Assembly: GCA_024693225.1 (NCBI GenBank)
Contig: JAILLI010000079.1
Coordinates: 1 to 35,728, forward strand
DNA length: 35,728 nt
Direction of reading: 5' to 3'
Origin: Lachnospiraceae bacterium
Lineage (GTDB): Bacteria > Bacillota > Clostridia > Lachnospirales > Lachnospiraceae
The position numbers and the translations under genes were made by a program. The notes below the pieces were generated by a model, which saw nothing but the letters and a program-made list of their open reading frames with translations, did no database searches and had not been told where the DNA came from. Position 1 is the first letter of the stretch. The number at the start of each line of letters is the position of its first letter. This document shows, piece after piece, positions 1-7,050 of the stretch.

Positions 1-134
1 GCGAGTATATAGAAGATCTGCCGCCTTCCGAAAACAGACGCTATGCCCGTATGTGCGATGCCTATTACGGGGATCCGTCGTCGCTGGCCCTACAGTTTGT
101 CTATGAGCACAAGCCGGTCATGATCCAAAGGTGA
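1..134 (+). CDS. C-terminal end of a surface-polymer transferase-like protein (partial)
   Basis: An open frame enters from the left edge (codons start at base 3) and stops with TGA at 132-134, giving 43 C-terminal residues. The segment contains DAYYGDPSSLALQF followed by KPVMIQ. The same pattern, DAYYG then about 11 residues then RPVMI, ends the LicD/CDP-glycerol-type protein at 26977-28872. I therefore infer that this is the tail of a related glycerophosphotransferase- or glycosyltransferase-like protein acting on cell-surface polymers. The N-terminal part and any catalytic domain lie outside the window, so the assignment rests only on this C-terminal similarity. No terminator is visible after the stop. 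Confidence 0.6.
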   Translation, partial: EYIEDLPPSENRRYARMCDAYYGDPSSLALQFVYEHKPVMIQR

Positions 135-198
135 CAAAAGAGACGGTAAAAACATACTAACAATATATAGGGGCTATGTACGGAAAATACAATATATA

Positions 199-228
199 TT
201 GACATTAGTTAGTCCATATGATTATAAT
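199..228 (+). promoter_or_regulatory. Sigma-A promoter for the two small membrane-protein genes
   Basis: A perfect -35 TTGACA (199-204) and a perfect -10 TATAAT (223-228) are separated by 18 bases. The expected transcript would start about 35 bases before the ATG at 270. This is one of the best consensus promoters in the window. Confidence 0.8.
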
Positions 229-269
229 TGGCTGTAATCATTCATATTACACTTAAGGGAGGGATAAAT

Positions 270-689
270 ATGACTTTGGAAACCAGTAAAAAGATCCTGA
301 AAATTTTTGGTGTCATAGGGATAATTGTTGGTATTTTAGGGATTATCGTAGGTCTGGCAGCTCTGGCCGGCGGTGGAGTTGCTGCTTCGGTAGGTACGAG
401 TGATGATGAGGTCGGACTTGGAGCGGTTGCGGTTATAGCGGGAGTTGTTATGCTCATTTCAGGTATCGTTTCATTGCTTGAAGGCATTTTCTCTGTGCGT
501 GCGGCAAAGGACAGCTCCAAGATAATGCCCGCCTGGGTCTTTGCTATTATAGGACTTATCTCAGGAGCCATCAGCTTTATCTCAAATATAAGCAATGGAG
601 CCAGCAGTATCTCCGGTGCGATCTTAAGTTTTGCGATAAGTGTCCTGGTATTTATGGCTGCCAATACGATCAAGAAATCCAATCAGTGA
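270..689 (+). CDS. Small four-helix membrane protein, function unknown
   Basis: The protein has 139 residues. The ATG at 270 is chosen because an AGGGAGGGA ribosome binding site ends seven bases upstream; an in-frame extension to 228 has no such site and would overlap the promoter region. The sequence is almost entirely hydrophobic helices: roughly residues 8-32 (Gly/Ala/Ile-rich), 45-70, 85-102 and 112-132, with a short acidic loop (TSDDE) near residue 44. It ends in a lysine-rich tail (IKKSNQ). The composition resembles small DUF308/DUF4064-like integral membrane proteins, but I do not recognise a specific family. It lies 37 bases before the DUF805 gene with no terminator between, so the two are probably co-transcribed from the promoter at 199-228. 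Confidence 0.75.
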   Translation: MTLETSKKILKIFGVIGIIVGILGIIVGLAALAGGGVAASVGTSDDEVGLGAVAVIAGVVMLISGIVSLLEGIFSVRAAKDSSKIMPAWVFAIIGLISGAISFISNISNGASSISGAILSFAISVLVFMAANTIKKSNQ

Positions 690-726
690 TCATAGTACAG
701 TCAGTGTTTGAAAAGGAGGAGAATAT

Positions 727-1083
727 ATGTCATTTGTAGAATCAATCCAAACCGTATTGGGAAAGTATTGCGATTTTCAGGGAAGGGCAAGAAGGAGTGA
801 GTACTGGTGGTACACACTTGCATACTGTGTTGTATCGGGCATCCTGTCAGGTTTGGCTCAGAACTCAACCCTCTTTGGGGTAATTTCCGGTATCTTTTCA
901 CTGGCACTCCTGCTTCCGTCACTGGGTGTCTCTGTCCGTCGTCTTCATGACATAAATAAGAGCGGATGGTGGCTCCTTATCGGCCTGATCCCCATTATAG
1001 GCTGGATCATACTTCTTATCTGGGAAGTAAAAGATTCGGATCCCGGCGACAATCAGTACGGCCCCAATCCCAAAGGAATGTAA
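727..1083 (+). CDS. DUF805 family membrane protein
   Basis: This 118-residue protein matches DUF805 (the YhaH/YhaI type) over its whole length. Visible hallmarks are the N-terminal FQGRARRSEYWWY motif (about residues 18-30), a VRRLHDINKSGWW segment near 71-83, and the C-terminal pattern GDNQYGPNPKG. Three to four hydrophobic helices lie between. The family is widespread in bacteria and sits in the inner or cytoplasmic membrane; no reaction is established. An AAGGAGGAG ribosome binding site precedes the ATG. It is the second gene of a probable two-gene transcript that ends at the hairpin at 1103-1136. Confidence 0.9.
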   Translation: MSFVESIQTVLGKYCDFQGRARRSEYWWYTLAYCVVSGILSGLAQNSTLFGVISGIFSLALLLPSLGVSVRRLHDINKSGWWLLIGLIPIIGWIILLIWEVKDSDPGDNQYGPNPKGM

Positions 1084-1102
1084 CCGAATATGATTATCTC
1101 AG

Positions 1103-1136
1103 GCTCCCTGCCCACAAGGCGGGGAGCTGTTTTTTT
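1103..1136 (+). terminator. Rho-independent terminator after the DUF805 gene
   Basis: A GCTCCC/GGGAGC stem (1103-1108 with 1122-1127) is followed by TGTTTTTTT. It lies 19 bases after the stop codon of the DUF805 gene. Confidence 0.85.
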
Positions 1137-1197
1137 CGCGGTAAGGCCGTCTGGCCGGCCTTACACCTGCGAGAGGGCCGGTTTGACGGCCAACGCG
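1137..1197. repeat. Nested inverted repeat, 61 nt
   Basis: Three stacked stems can form here: CGCG (1137-1140/1194-1197), GGCCGTC with GACGGCC (1145-1151/1185-1191) and CCGGCC with GGCCGG (1155-1160/1176-1181), around a 15-nt loop. A competing 8-bp hairpin, GTAAGGCC with GGCCTTAC (1141-1148/1157-1164), uses the same left half. It starts directly after the terminator T-run and ends about 55 bases before the putative promoter of the beta-glucosidase gene. Nothing else is seen between 1137 and 1251. Confidence 0.7.
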
Positions 1198-1251
1198 ACG
1201 ATCAAGCAGGGGTGTTTTCCTCTGCCCGATATGGAAAAGAAGTTCCCGGTA

Positions 1252-1260
1252 TGGTAAAAT
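1252..1260 (+). promoter_or_regulatory. Possible extended -10 promoter for the GH3 gene
   Basis: TGGTAAAAT (1252-1260) matches an extended -10 element, TGnTATAAT, with one mismatch. No convincing -35 is present. The position, about 45 bases before the ATG at 1312, fits a start site for the beta-glucosidase operon. Confidence 0.4.
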
Positions 1261-1311
1261 ATAGACTGTTCATAGTGTAGTTTCAGATCATGTTTGATCA
1301 GTGAGGTAAGC

Positions 1312-3588
1312 ATGGATACTAAAATAAGATCACTCATAAAAAAGTTAACACTTGAGGAAAAAGTCAGCCTCTGTTCGGGTTCTGATTTCTGGCATACCCG
1401 GGAGATAGAAAGACTTGGCATTCCTTCCGTCATGGTGTGTGACGGACCTGCCGGTCTTCGCAAGCAGAACCTTGAGGATGAAAACGGGGACGTCAATAAC
1501 AGCATCAAGGCCGTATGCTTTCCCGCAGCCGTCAATCTTGCCGCAAGCTTTGATACCGATCTGGTACAGTCTGTGGGGGAAGCCATAGGAGAAGCCTGCC
1601 AGGCGGAAAACATAGCCGCCATATTAGGCCCCGGCAACAACATCAAACGCTCACCCCTGTGCGGGAGGAACTTTGAGTATTATTCGGAAGATCCTTATCT
1701 TTCGGGAAAGACTGCAGCAGCATTCATAAGAGGGGTGCAGTCGAAGGGTGTAGGTACGTCACTGAAGCATTTTTGCGGCAACAATCAGGAGTACAGACGC
1801 AACAGTTATGATTCGCGCATAGACGAGAGGACCCTTCGTGAGATATACCTTAAAGGCTTTGAGATAGCAGTCAAGGAATCACAGCCCTGGACAGTCATGT
1901 GTGCCTATAATCTCGTAAACGGTGTACAGATGTCACAGAACAAGCGGATCCTCACCGACATATTAAGGGATGAATGGGGCTTTAAGGGTCTGGTCATGAG
2001 TGACTGGGGAGCCGTAAGAGACCGTGTAAAGGGTATAGCCGCAGGACTTGATCTGGAGATGCCCTCTTCATATGCCGCATATGACGCCCTGGTGATCGAT
2101 GCGGTAAGAGGCGGTGAACTTGACGAGGCAGATCTTGATACATGCGTAGAGCGCATTCTGGACTTTGTTTTCAAAGCGGTTGATAACCATGATGATAAAG
2201 CAGTATGGAACAAGGACGAGCAGCACCTTCTGGCCAGGGATATAGCCACCGAATGTGTGGTTCTTCTGAAAAATGAAGAAAGGGTCCTTCCCATAAAGAA
2301 TGATGACCATGTTCTCTTTGTCGGAGGATTTGCCAAAAAACCCCGCTTCCAGGGTGGCGGAAGCTCCCACATCAACTGTATGAATGTGGATTCGGTCCTT
2401 TATGCAATGCAGGGGAATTCAAAGCTTGTGTATGAAGAAGGTTTTTCGGCCGTAAGCGATGAAAGGGATGATAAGCTCTTTAACAGGGCGGTGGCTGCGG
2501 CAAAGGATGCCGACAAGGTCGTCGTGTTCGCAGGACTTCCCGACAGCTGGGAATCCGAAGGGTATGACAGAAAAAATATGGACCTTCCGCAGGTTCAGAA
2601 TGATATCATAAGCGATATCGCAGCTGTAAATGACCATGTTATAGTCGTGCTTCAGAACGGATCCCCGGTAGCCATGCCATGGGCGGACAAGGTTTCCGCC
2701 ATACTGGAGACCTATCTTGGCGGAGAAGGGGTTGGAGTGGCCACGGTACGCGCCCTCTACGGCAAGATAAATCCTTCGGGAAGACTGCCCGAGACGTTCC
2801 CGCTCCGTGTGGAAGACTGCAGCTCATACATCGATTTTTCCGGAGACTGCGAGGAGATAGAATACCGTGAAGGCATATTCGTCGGATACAGATACTTTAC
2901 CAAAAAGAAGATACCGGTACAGTTCCCCTTCGGTTACGGACTGTCATACAGTACCTTTACATACGGCAGGATGTCATGTGATACGGATACAATGAAGGAT
3001 GATGAAACGGTCGAGGTAACGGTCGATGTCATTAATGAGAGCAACATACCCGGCAAAGAGGTGGTGCAGGTCTACGTTGAGGCTGATATACCCGATACCC
3101 GTATCAGAAGAGCCGTAAGGCAGCTTGCCGGATTTAAAAAAGTATTCCTGGAACCTCATGAAAAGAAGACGGTAAGCTTCATACTCGATAAGAGTGCTTT
3201 TGCATATTACGATACGAAGCTTGGCGACTGGTATGTCGAGCCGGGTGATTATAAGGTTGAGATATGTAAAAATGCGGAAGAGGTCATCTCATCCATGACG
3301 GTGAACGTATCCCCGCGCAAACCTCAAAAGCGGGTATATGATGAGAACTCCGTATATATGGATATAATGAAGGATCCCGCAGCCGGAAAGATCGCAGCCC
3401 CGTTTTTTGAAAAATTCGCCGCTACTTTCCTTGATTCCGGAAAAAGGGATGAGTCGGCAGCAGAGGCTTTCGGGACCGATCTGGAAGTATATTTAAGAGA
3501 TACGACTCTCAGAAATGCCGTAAACATGAGCCTTGGCGATCTGACCTACAAGGATATGAAGGAATTGCTTGAAAAGCTCAACAGGTAA
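1312..3588 (+). CDS. Beta-glucosidase-like glycoside hydrolase, family GH3
   Basis: The protein has 758 residues. The ATG at 1312 is preferred because GAGGT lies at a good distance upstream; an upstream in-frame TTG at 1294 lacks a site. GH3 enzymes release terminal sugars (often beta-glucose or xylose) from oligosaccharides by a retaining mechanism. The N-terminal barrel shows SLKHFCGNNQE and VMSDWGA, whose Asp (residue 231) is the expected nucleophile. The second domain carries ESEGYDRKNMDLP, the conserved patch that usually holds the acid/base Glu. A C-terminal fibronectin-III-like domain (VQVYVE, LAGFKKV, LEPHEKKTVSF) follows, then about 90 extra residues. There is no signal peptide, so it probably acts on imported oligosaccharides. 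The DUF3160 gene follows after 26 bases. Exact substrate is not readable. Confidence 0.93.
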   Translation: MDTKIRSLIKKLTLEEKVSLCSGSDFWHTREIERLGIPSVMVCDGPAGLRKQNLEDENGDVNNSIKAVCFPAAVNLAASFDTDLVQSVGEAIGEACQAENIAAILGPGNNIKRSPLCGRNFEYYSEDPYLSGKTAAAFIRGVQSKGVGTSLKHFCGNNQEYRRNSYDSRIDERTLREIYLKGFEIAVKESQPWTVMCAYNLVNGVQMSQNKRILTDILRDEWGFKGLVMSDWGAVRDRVKGIAAGLDLEMPSSYAAYDALVIDAVRGGELDEADLDTCVERILDFVFKAVDNHDDKAVWNKDEQHLLARDIATECVVLLKNEERVLPIKNDDHVLFVGGFAKKPRFQGGGSSHINCMNVDSVLYAMQGNSKLVYEEGFSAVSDERDDKLFNRAVAAAKDADKVVVFAGLPDSWESEGYDRKNMDLPQVQNDIISDIAAVNDHVIVVLQNGSPVAMPWADKVSAILETYLGGEGVGVATVRALYGKINPSGRLPETFPLRVEDCSSYIDFSGDCEEIEYREGIFVGYRYFTKKKIPVQFPFGYGLSYSTFTYGRMSCDTDTMKDDETVEVTVDVINESNIPGKEVVQVYVEADIPDTRIRRAVRQLAGFKKVFLEPHEKKTVSFILDKSAFAYYDTKLGDWYVEPGDYKVEICKNAEEVISSMTVNVSPRKPQKRVYDENSVYMDIMKDPAAGKIAAPFFEKFAATFLDSGKRDESAAEAFGTDLEVYLRDTTLRNAVNMSLGDLTYKDMKELLEKLNR

Positions 3589-3614
3589 AGGGATATATTA
3601 CAGGAGGACATCAA

Positions 3615-5879
3615 ATGAATCTAAAGAATGGTAACAATATGGTACTTGCACTGGCCCTGGCTGCGGCAATGCTCATGACGGGATGTGCCGGGGCATATAT
3701 ACCTGCCGATCCGGGCGCGCAGAGCGCCGCCCAGACAAAAGATGACAGCGGGGAGACCGCCAAGGTGGAGGAGACCGCCAAGGAGGCAGAAGAAGCTGCC
3801 AAAGAGGCAGAAGGTCTGAGCGGCCAGATACAGATGATGACAAGAGACAGCCTTCTTCCTGCGCCCGAAGACGAGAGTGATATCCTCGCCATCAAGCCCT
3901 CCGTACCGGAGATAAAGACGGATAAGGACTTTTCGAACATCACAAACAAGGAAGATTTTGAGTATTCCAATGATGATTTCAAAGAGAAGATCGCAAAGAA
4001 CGGTTTTGTCGTATCGGACGGTGCCGGCCGTGAATTTTATGAGATATACGAGAGTAACCGCTACGGACAGGAGCCGAGCTTTGTTACCGTAGATTCCATG
4101 ATGCACACTTATCATATATATTTCGCTTATCTGCTGCGGGATATTGAGAAGAACCATCTGTATGACGATCTCAAGACTCTTACGGAGGATATGCTGAAAA
4201 AATCCTGTGACCAGTATGAGGCACTCTACGGTACCGAGTGGGAAGAGGCCGCAAAGAGGAATATAGCCTTCTTTTCCGTCCCTGCGGTACTTTTGGATGA
4301 AAAGGCCATGTTCCCCGAGGAGGTCAGGGCCATAGTTGAAACGGAATATAAGATGATCATGGAAGCCGGCGGTATCGCGGATTCCGATCTTACCGAGAAC
4401 ATGGAGGATTATTCCCAGTACAAGCCCCGTGGCTATTATGAGGGGGACAAGACCCTTGAAAAATATTTCAGGGCCATGATGTGGTACGGAAGGAGACAGT
4501 TTGAACAGGATAATGAGGAGATGGACAGGTCTGCCTTCCTTATAACACTCGCCCTTAATGACGGCAATTATGAAAGGTGGAGCAATATATACACGGTAAC
4601 GTCATTCTTTGCCGGAGCCAGTGATGATCTGGGGTACTGTGAGTATATGCCTGTCATAGAGGCTGTATACGGCAAGGGAACAAAGGTGTCGGATATAGCC
4701 GGAGAAGATGCCAAATGGAAAGAGTTCCATACGCTGACGGCTGACCTTAGGCCGCCCAGGATCAACTCAATTCCCATAATCGATACCGAGGATGCTCAGA
4801 ATGTGATCCCGGGATACAGATTCATGGGTCAGAGATTTACCATAGACGCGACCATCATGCAGCAGCTCGTCTACAGATGTGTCGGAGAATTTGAGGACGA
4901 AGACAAACGTTTGCTCCCCGATTTTCTTGATGTACCTGCAGCCCTGGGGTCGGAGATGGCCTACTCGCTCCTTAAGGAACAGGGCGTTTTAAACTACAAG
5001 AACTATGACAGGAACATGGAGAACATGAGGAGCGAATTCAACAATAAAGATACGACGATCTGGAATGCAAGCCTCTATGCCGGCTGGCTCAATACATTAA
5101 GACCTCTTCTGGATGTGAAGGGTAAGGGTTATCCCCTCTTCATGCAGAGCGATGAGTGGACAAAGAAGAACCTTGAAACCTTCGCCGGAAGCTATACGGA
5201 GCTCAAGCATGATACCATCCTGTATGCAAAACAGATGATGGCCGAGATGGGCGGCGGCTGGGAAGAGGAGAAGGACTTCAGGGGATACGTGGAGCCCGAA
5301 CCTCTTGTATATCACAGATTTAAAGCCCTGGCGGAAAACACTGCCGAAGGACTTGACAGGCTTGGATACATCTCGAAGGCCGATAAGCAGAACCTTAATA
5401 AGCTGGCGGACCTTGCCGGAAAGCTCAAGGAGATCTCCGTTAAGGAACTTCAGAATGAGAAGCTGTCCGATGATGAGTATGAGCTCATAGAGATCTATGG
5501 CGGAGAGATAGAACATTTCTGGTTTGAGGCCATGAAGGCCCAGACCGGAGTGGAATATCCCACATCGGATGACTATCCGGCAGCCCTTGTGGTTGATGTT
5601 GCGACCGATCCCAACGGACAAGTGCTTGAAATGGCAACGGGAGATCCCGCATGTGTATATGTTGTCGTTCCCGTTGACGGAAAGCCCAGGATAGCAAGAG
5701 GAAGCGTATACAGCTTTTACCAGTTCACACAGCCCATATCGGAGAGGATGACCGATTCCGAGTGGAGACAAAAGATGGGCATCGAAATGTCAGCTGACGG
5801 TGGCTATAACTTTGAAAACAACGAGTACGCACATCCTGAATGGGCTGACAGTTACAGGTATGTCTGGACCTGGGAATAA
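3615..5879 (+). CDS. DUF3160 family lipoprotein
   Basis: The protein has 754 residues and an AGGAGG site before its ATG. Residues 1-24 form a lipoprotein signal ending in the lipobox LMTGC, so it should be exported and anchored to the membrane surface. A Glu/Ala/Lys-rich spacer (about residues 28-70) is followed by a large globular region typical of DUF3160: SNRYGQEPSFVTVDSMMHTYH near residue 143, an AMMWYGRRQF segment, and a C-terminal WFEAMKAQTG patch with SVYSFYQFTQP near the end. The family has no established activity. It sits 26 bases behind the GH3 gene and 4 bases before the small exported protein at 5884, so a common transcript is likely. Whether the two surface proteins interact is unknown. 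Confidence 0.88.
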   Translation: MNLKNGNNMVLALALAAAMLMTGCAGAYIPADPGAQSAAQTKDDSGETAKVEETAKEAEEAAKEAEGLSGQIQMMTRDSLLPAPEDESDILAIKPSVPEIKTDKDFSNITNKEDFEYSNDDFKEKIAKNGFVVSDGAGREFYEIYESNRYGQEPSFVTVDSMMHTYHIYFAYLLRDIEKNHLYDDLKTLTEDMLKKSCDQYEALYGTEWEEAAKRNIAFFSVPAVLLDEKAMFPEEVRAIVETEYKMIMEAGGIADSDLTENMEDYSQYKPRGYYEGDKTLEKYFRAMMWYGRRQFEQDNEEMDRSAFLITLALNDGNYERWSNIYTVTSFFAGASDDLGYCEYMPVIEAVYGKGTKVSDIAGEDAKWKEFHTLTADLRPPRINSIPIIDTEDAQNVIPGYRFMGQRFTIDATIMQQLVYRCVGEFEDEDKRLLPDFLDVPAALGSEMAYSLLKEQGVLNYKNYDRNMENMRSEFNNKDTTIWNASLYAGWLNTLRPLLDVKGKGYPLFMQSDEWTKKNLETFAGSYTELKHDTILYAKQMMAEMGGGWEEEKDFRGYVEPEPLVYHRFKALAENTAEGLDRLGYISKADKQNLNKLADLAGKLKEISVKELQNEKLSDDEYELIEIYGGEIEHFWFEAMKAQTGVEYPTSDDYPAALVVDVATDPNGQVLEMATGDPACVYVVVPVDGKPRIARGSVYSFYQFTQPISERMTDSEWRQKMGIEMSADGGYNFENNEYAHPEWADSYRYVWTWE

Positions 5880-5883
5880 GGAT

Positions 5884-6423
5884 ATGAGCCGCAGGATAAA
5901 AGTCTGGGTCATCATATTGTCTATGATCACAGCAGCAGGTGCTGCTGTGATTTTTAATACGAGAGCGGAAGGCCTTCTGTTCCCTCCGGCTTATTCCCGC
6001 CCCTTACAGGACAGGACCGTAAGCGACAGCAGGGGACACCTTGCATACCTTAAGGGAAAGAATGTATATGTATACAGCGGGGACAGGCTCATATGGGAGC
6101 TTCCCAAAGAGGTCCGTGCCCAGGATATACTGATCGCCGACATAGATCATGACAAAAGAGAAGATCTTCTGATCCTGTGCTGGAAGAGGGGGAGGTACGG
6201 CAGGAGCAGACCCACCTGGGTTGTGATGGATGAACTTGGCTGGTCACAGCACATATTTATCTATGACATGACCGATGAGAAGGTAAAAGCCAAGTGGATG
6301 GCCTCGGATATAGGAGTACATGCCCTTTCAATAAAATATGAGGATGATATACTTTATATAACAGATACCGACGGGGAAGAGAGCAGGTGGAAATGGATAT
6401 CCTGGGGATTTGAGAAATTGTAG
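5884..6423 (+). CDS. Small exported or membrane-anchored protein, function unknown
   Basis: The protein has 179 residues and starts four bases after the DUF3160 stop, with AATAAGGAT as a weak ribosome binding site. The N-terminus (MSRRIKVWVIILSMITAAGA) is a signal peptide or signal anchor: two arginines then a hydrophobic stretch to about residue 22. The rest is mostly beta: LAYLKGKNVYVYSGD, then IADIDHDKREDLLILCW (about residues 82-98), whose DxDxDxxxD spacing resembles FG-GAP/VCBS-type calcium-binding repeats. It ends in a Trp-rich SRWKWISWGF. I do not recognise a family. A strong hairpin with a T-run lies inside the signal-peptide coding region (5927-5955). Likely co-transcribed with the DUF3160 lipoprotein. 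Confidence 0.7.
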   Translation: MSRRIKVWVIILSMITAAGAAVIFNTRAEGLLFPPAYSRPLQDRTVSDSRGHLAYLKGKNVYVYSGDRLIWELPKEVRAQDILIADIDHDKREDLLILCWKRGRYGRSRPTWVVMDELGWSQHIFIYDMTDEKVKAKWMASDIGVHALSIKYEDDILYITDTDGEESRWKWISWGFEKL

Positions 6424-6440
6424 AAAAATAAATACACTTA

Positions 6441-6449
6441 TGTTATAAT
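6441..6449 (+). promoter_or_regulatory. Extended -10 promoter for the helical hypothetical gene
   Basis: TGTTATAAT (6441-6449) is a perfect TGnTATAAT extended -10. The -35 region is poor. The gene starts 82 bases downstream at 6531. Confidence 0.6.
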
Positions 6450-6530
6450 GATTCAGAATATAAAGCAAACACGGATGTTTGCCGATACATTTGTTGATTA
6501 TCGAATCTGGCAAGGAGGCATGGGGGAATA

Positions 6531-6893
6531 ATGGATACTGTAAGAGAACAGAAGATCGAGGCGCTGAGAACGGCGAATGATTATCTTGAAAGACTGATCC
6601 CTGCGATGGAGGAAGTCATTTCCGAGATAAGGGGAGAGATGAAGGAGGATACGGTAGATTATCTTCTTCAGATCATTGACGGTTTCAATTTTATGATCGA
6701 GACATACAATGTTACAAGGGATATAGTCAACGAGCCGGAAGAGCTTATCGTGGATGATGTGCTTGAGGCATCGGTAGGAAGGCTTTCGGACGGTTTTTCA
6801 AAGAAGGACTATCCGGCCATAGCCGAAGAGCTTTCAAGCGATATAGTGCCTTTCCTTAAGGTCTTTAAGGAGGCTGCGGCAAGAAACATCTGA
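6531..6893 (+). CDS. Small helical protein, function unknown
   Basis: The protein has 120 residues and a clear AAGGAGG site upstream of its ATG. It is predicted to be all helical and acidic, with heptad-like hydrophobic spacing (LERLIPAMEEVISEI near residues 19-33; VDYLLQIIDGFNFMIETY near 43-60). There is no signal peptide, membrane segment or cysteine. It contains VGRLSDGFSKKDYPAIAEEL, which looks like the turn between two helices. The architecture is reminiscent of small helical flagellar or chemotaxis accessory proteins, and it stands convergent to a FliD-like gene, but that link is only positional. The transcript should end at the hairpin at 6918-6947. Confidence 0.7.
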   Translation: MDTVREQKIEALRTANDYLERLIPAMEEVISEIRGEMKEDTVDYLLQIIDGFNFMIETYNVTRDIVNEPEELIVDDVLEASVGRLSDGFSKKDYPAIAEELSSDIVPFLKVFKEAAARNI

Positions 6894-6917
6894 AGCGGCA
6901 ACATGAGGATGGATATC

Positions 6918-6947
6918 AAAAGCCCTGCACATGGTGCAGGGCTTTTA
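6918..6947. terminator. Bidirectional rho-independent terminator
   Basis: AAAAGCCCTGCAC (6918-6930) and GTGCAGGGCTTTT (6934-6946) form a 13-bp perfect stem with a 3-nt loop. A-run on one side and T-run on the other let it work in both directions. It can end transcripts of the gene at 6531 and of the minus-strand FliD-like gene, though the latter would first read through the repeat elements at 6952-7049. Confidence 0.85.
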
Positions 6948-6951
6948 TTAA

Positions 6952-6976
6952 GCCACTCGGGCTGTCATGAATGCTT
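6952..6976 (-). repeat. Partial copy of the GAA-hairpin repeat element
   Basis: Read on the minus strand, GAAGCATTCATGACAGCCCG followed by AGTGG closely matches the loop, right arm and tail of the full copy at 7001-7049 (GAAACATTCATGACAGGCCG then AGCGC). The left hairpin arm is missing, so this looks like a decayed or truncated copy about 45 bases further downstream of the FliD-like gene. Confidence 0.65.
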
Positions 6977-7000
6977 CGCAAAGACCGTTACAGGATAAAG

Positions 7001-7049
7001 TCCGCTCAAGCGGCGCTCGGCCTGTCATGAATGTTTCACATTCATGACA
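7001..7049 (-). repeat. GAA-hairpin repeat element, copy A
   Basis: On the minus strand, directly after the stop of the FliD-like gene, TGTCATGAATGT - GAA - ACATTCATGACA (7023-7049) forms a perfect 12-bp stem with a GAA loop. It is followed by GGCCGAGCGCCGC, TT and GAGCGGA. The 18 bases TGACAGGCCGAGCGCCGC recur exactly at 31337-31353 region on the plus strand (copy B), again after a 12-bp stem with a GAA loop. There is no T-run, so it is not a standard terminator. Confidence 0.75.
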
Positions 7050-7050
7050 T

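Noticed and set aside
1183-1188. TTGACG as a -35 box
   Set aside because: No -10 at a proper distance; it falls inside the nested inverted repeat.
5800-5883. Longer start of the small exported protein, overlapping the DUF3160 gene
   Set aside because: The ATG at 5884 gives a proper signal peptide; the extension has no ribosome binding site and no signal character.
7001-7049. Copy A as an ordinary terminator of the FliD-like gene
   Set aside because: No T-run follows the stem, a true terminator stands further on at 6918-6947, and the downstream bases recur at another locus.
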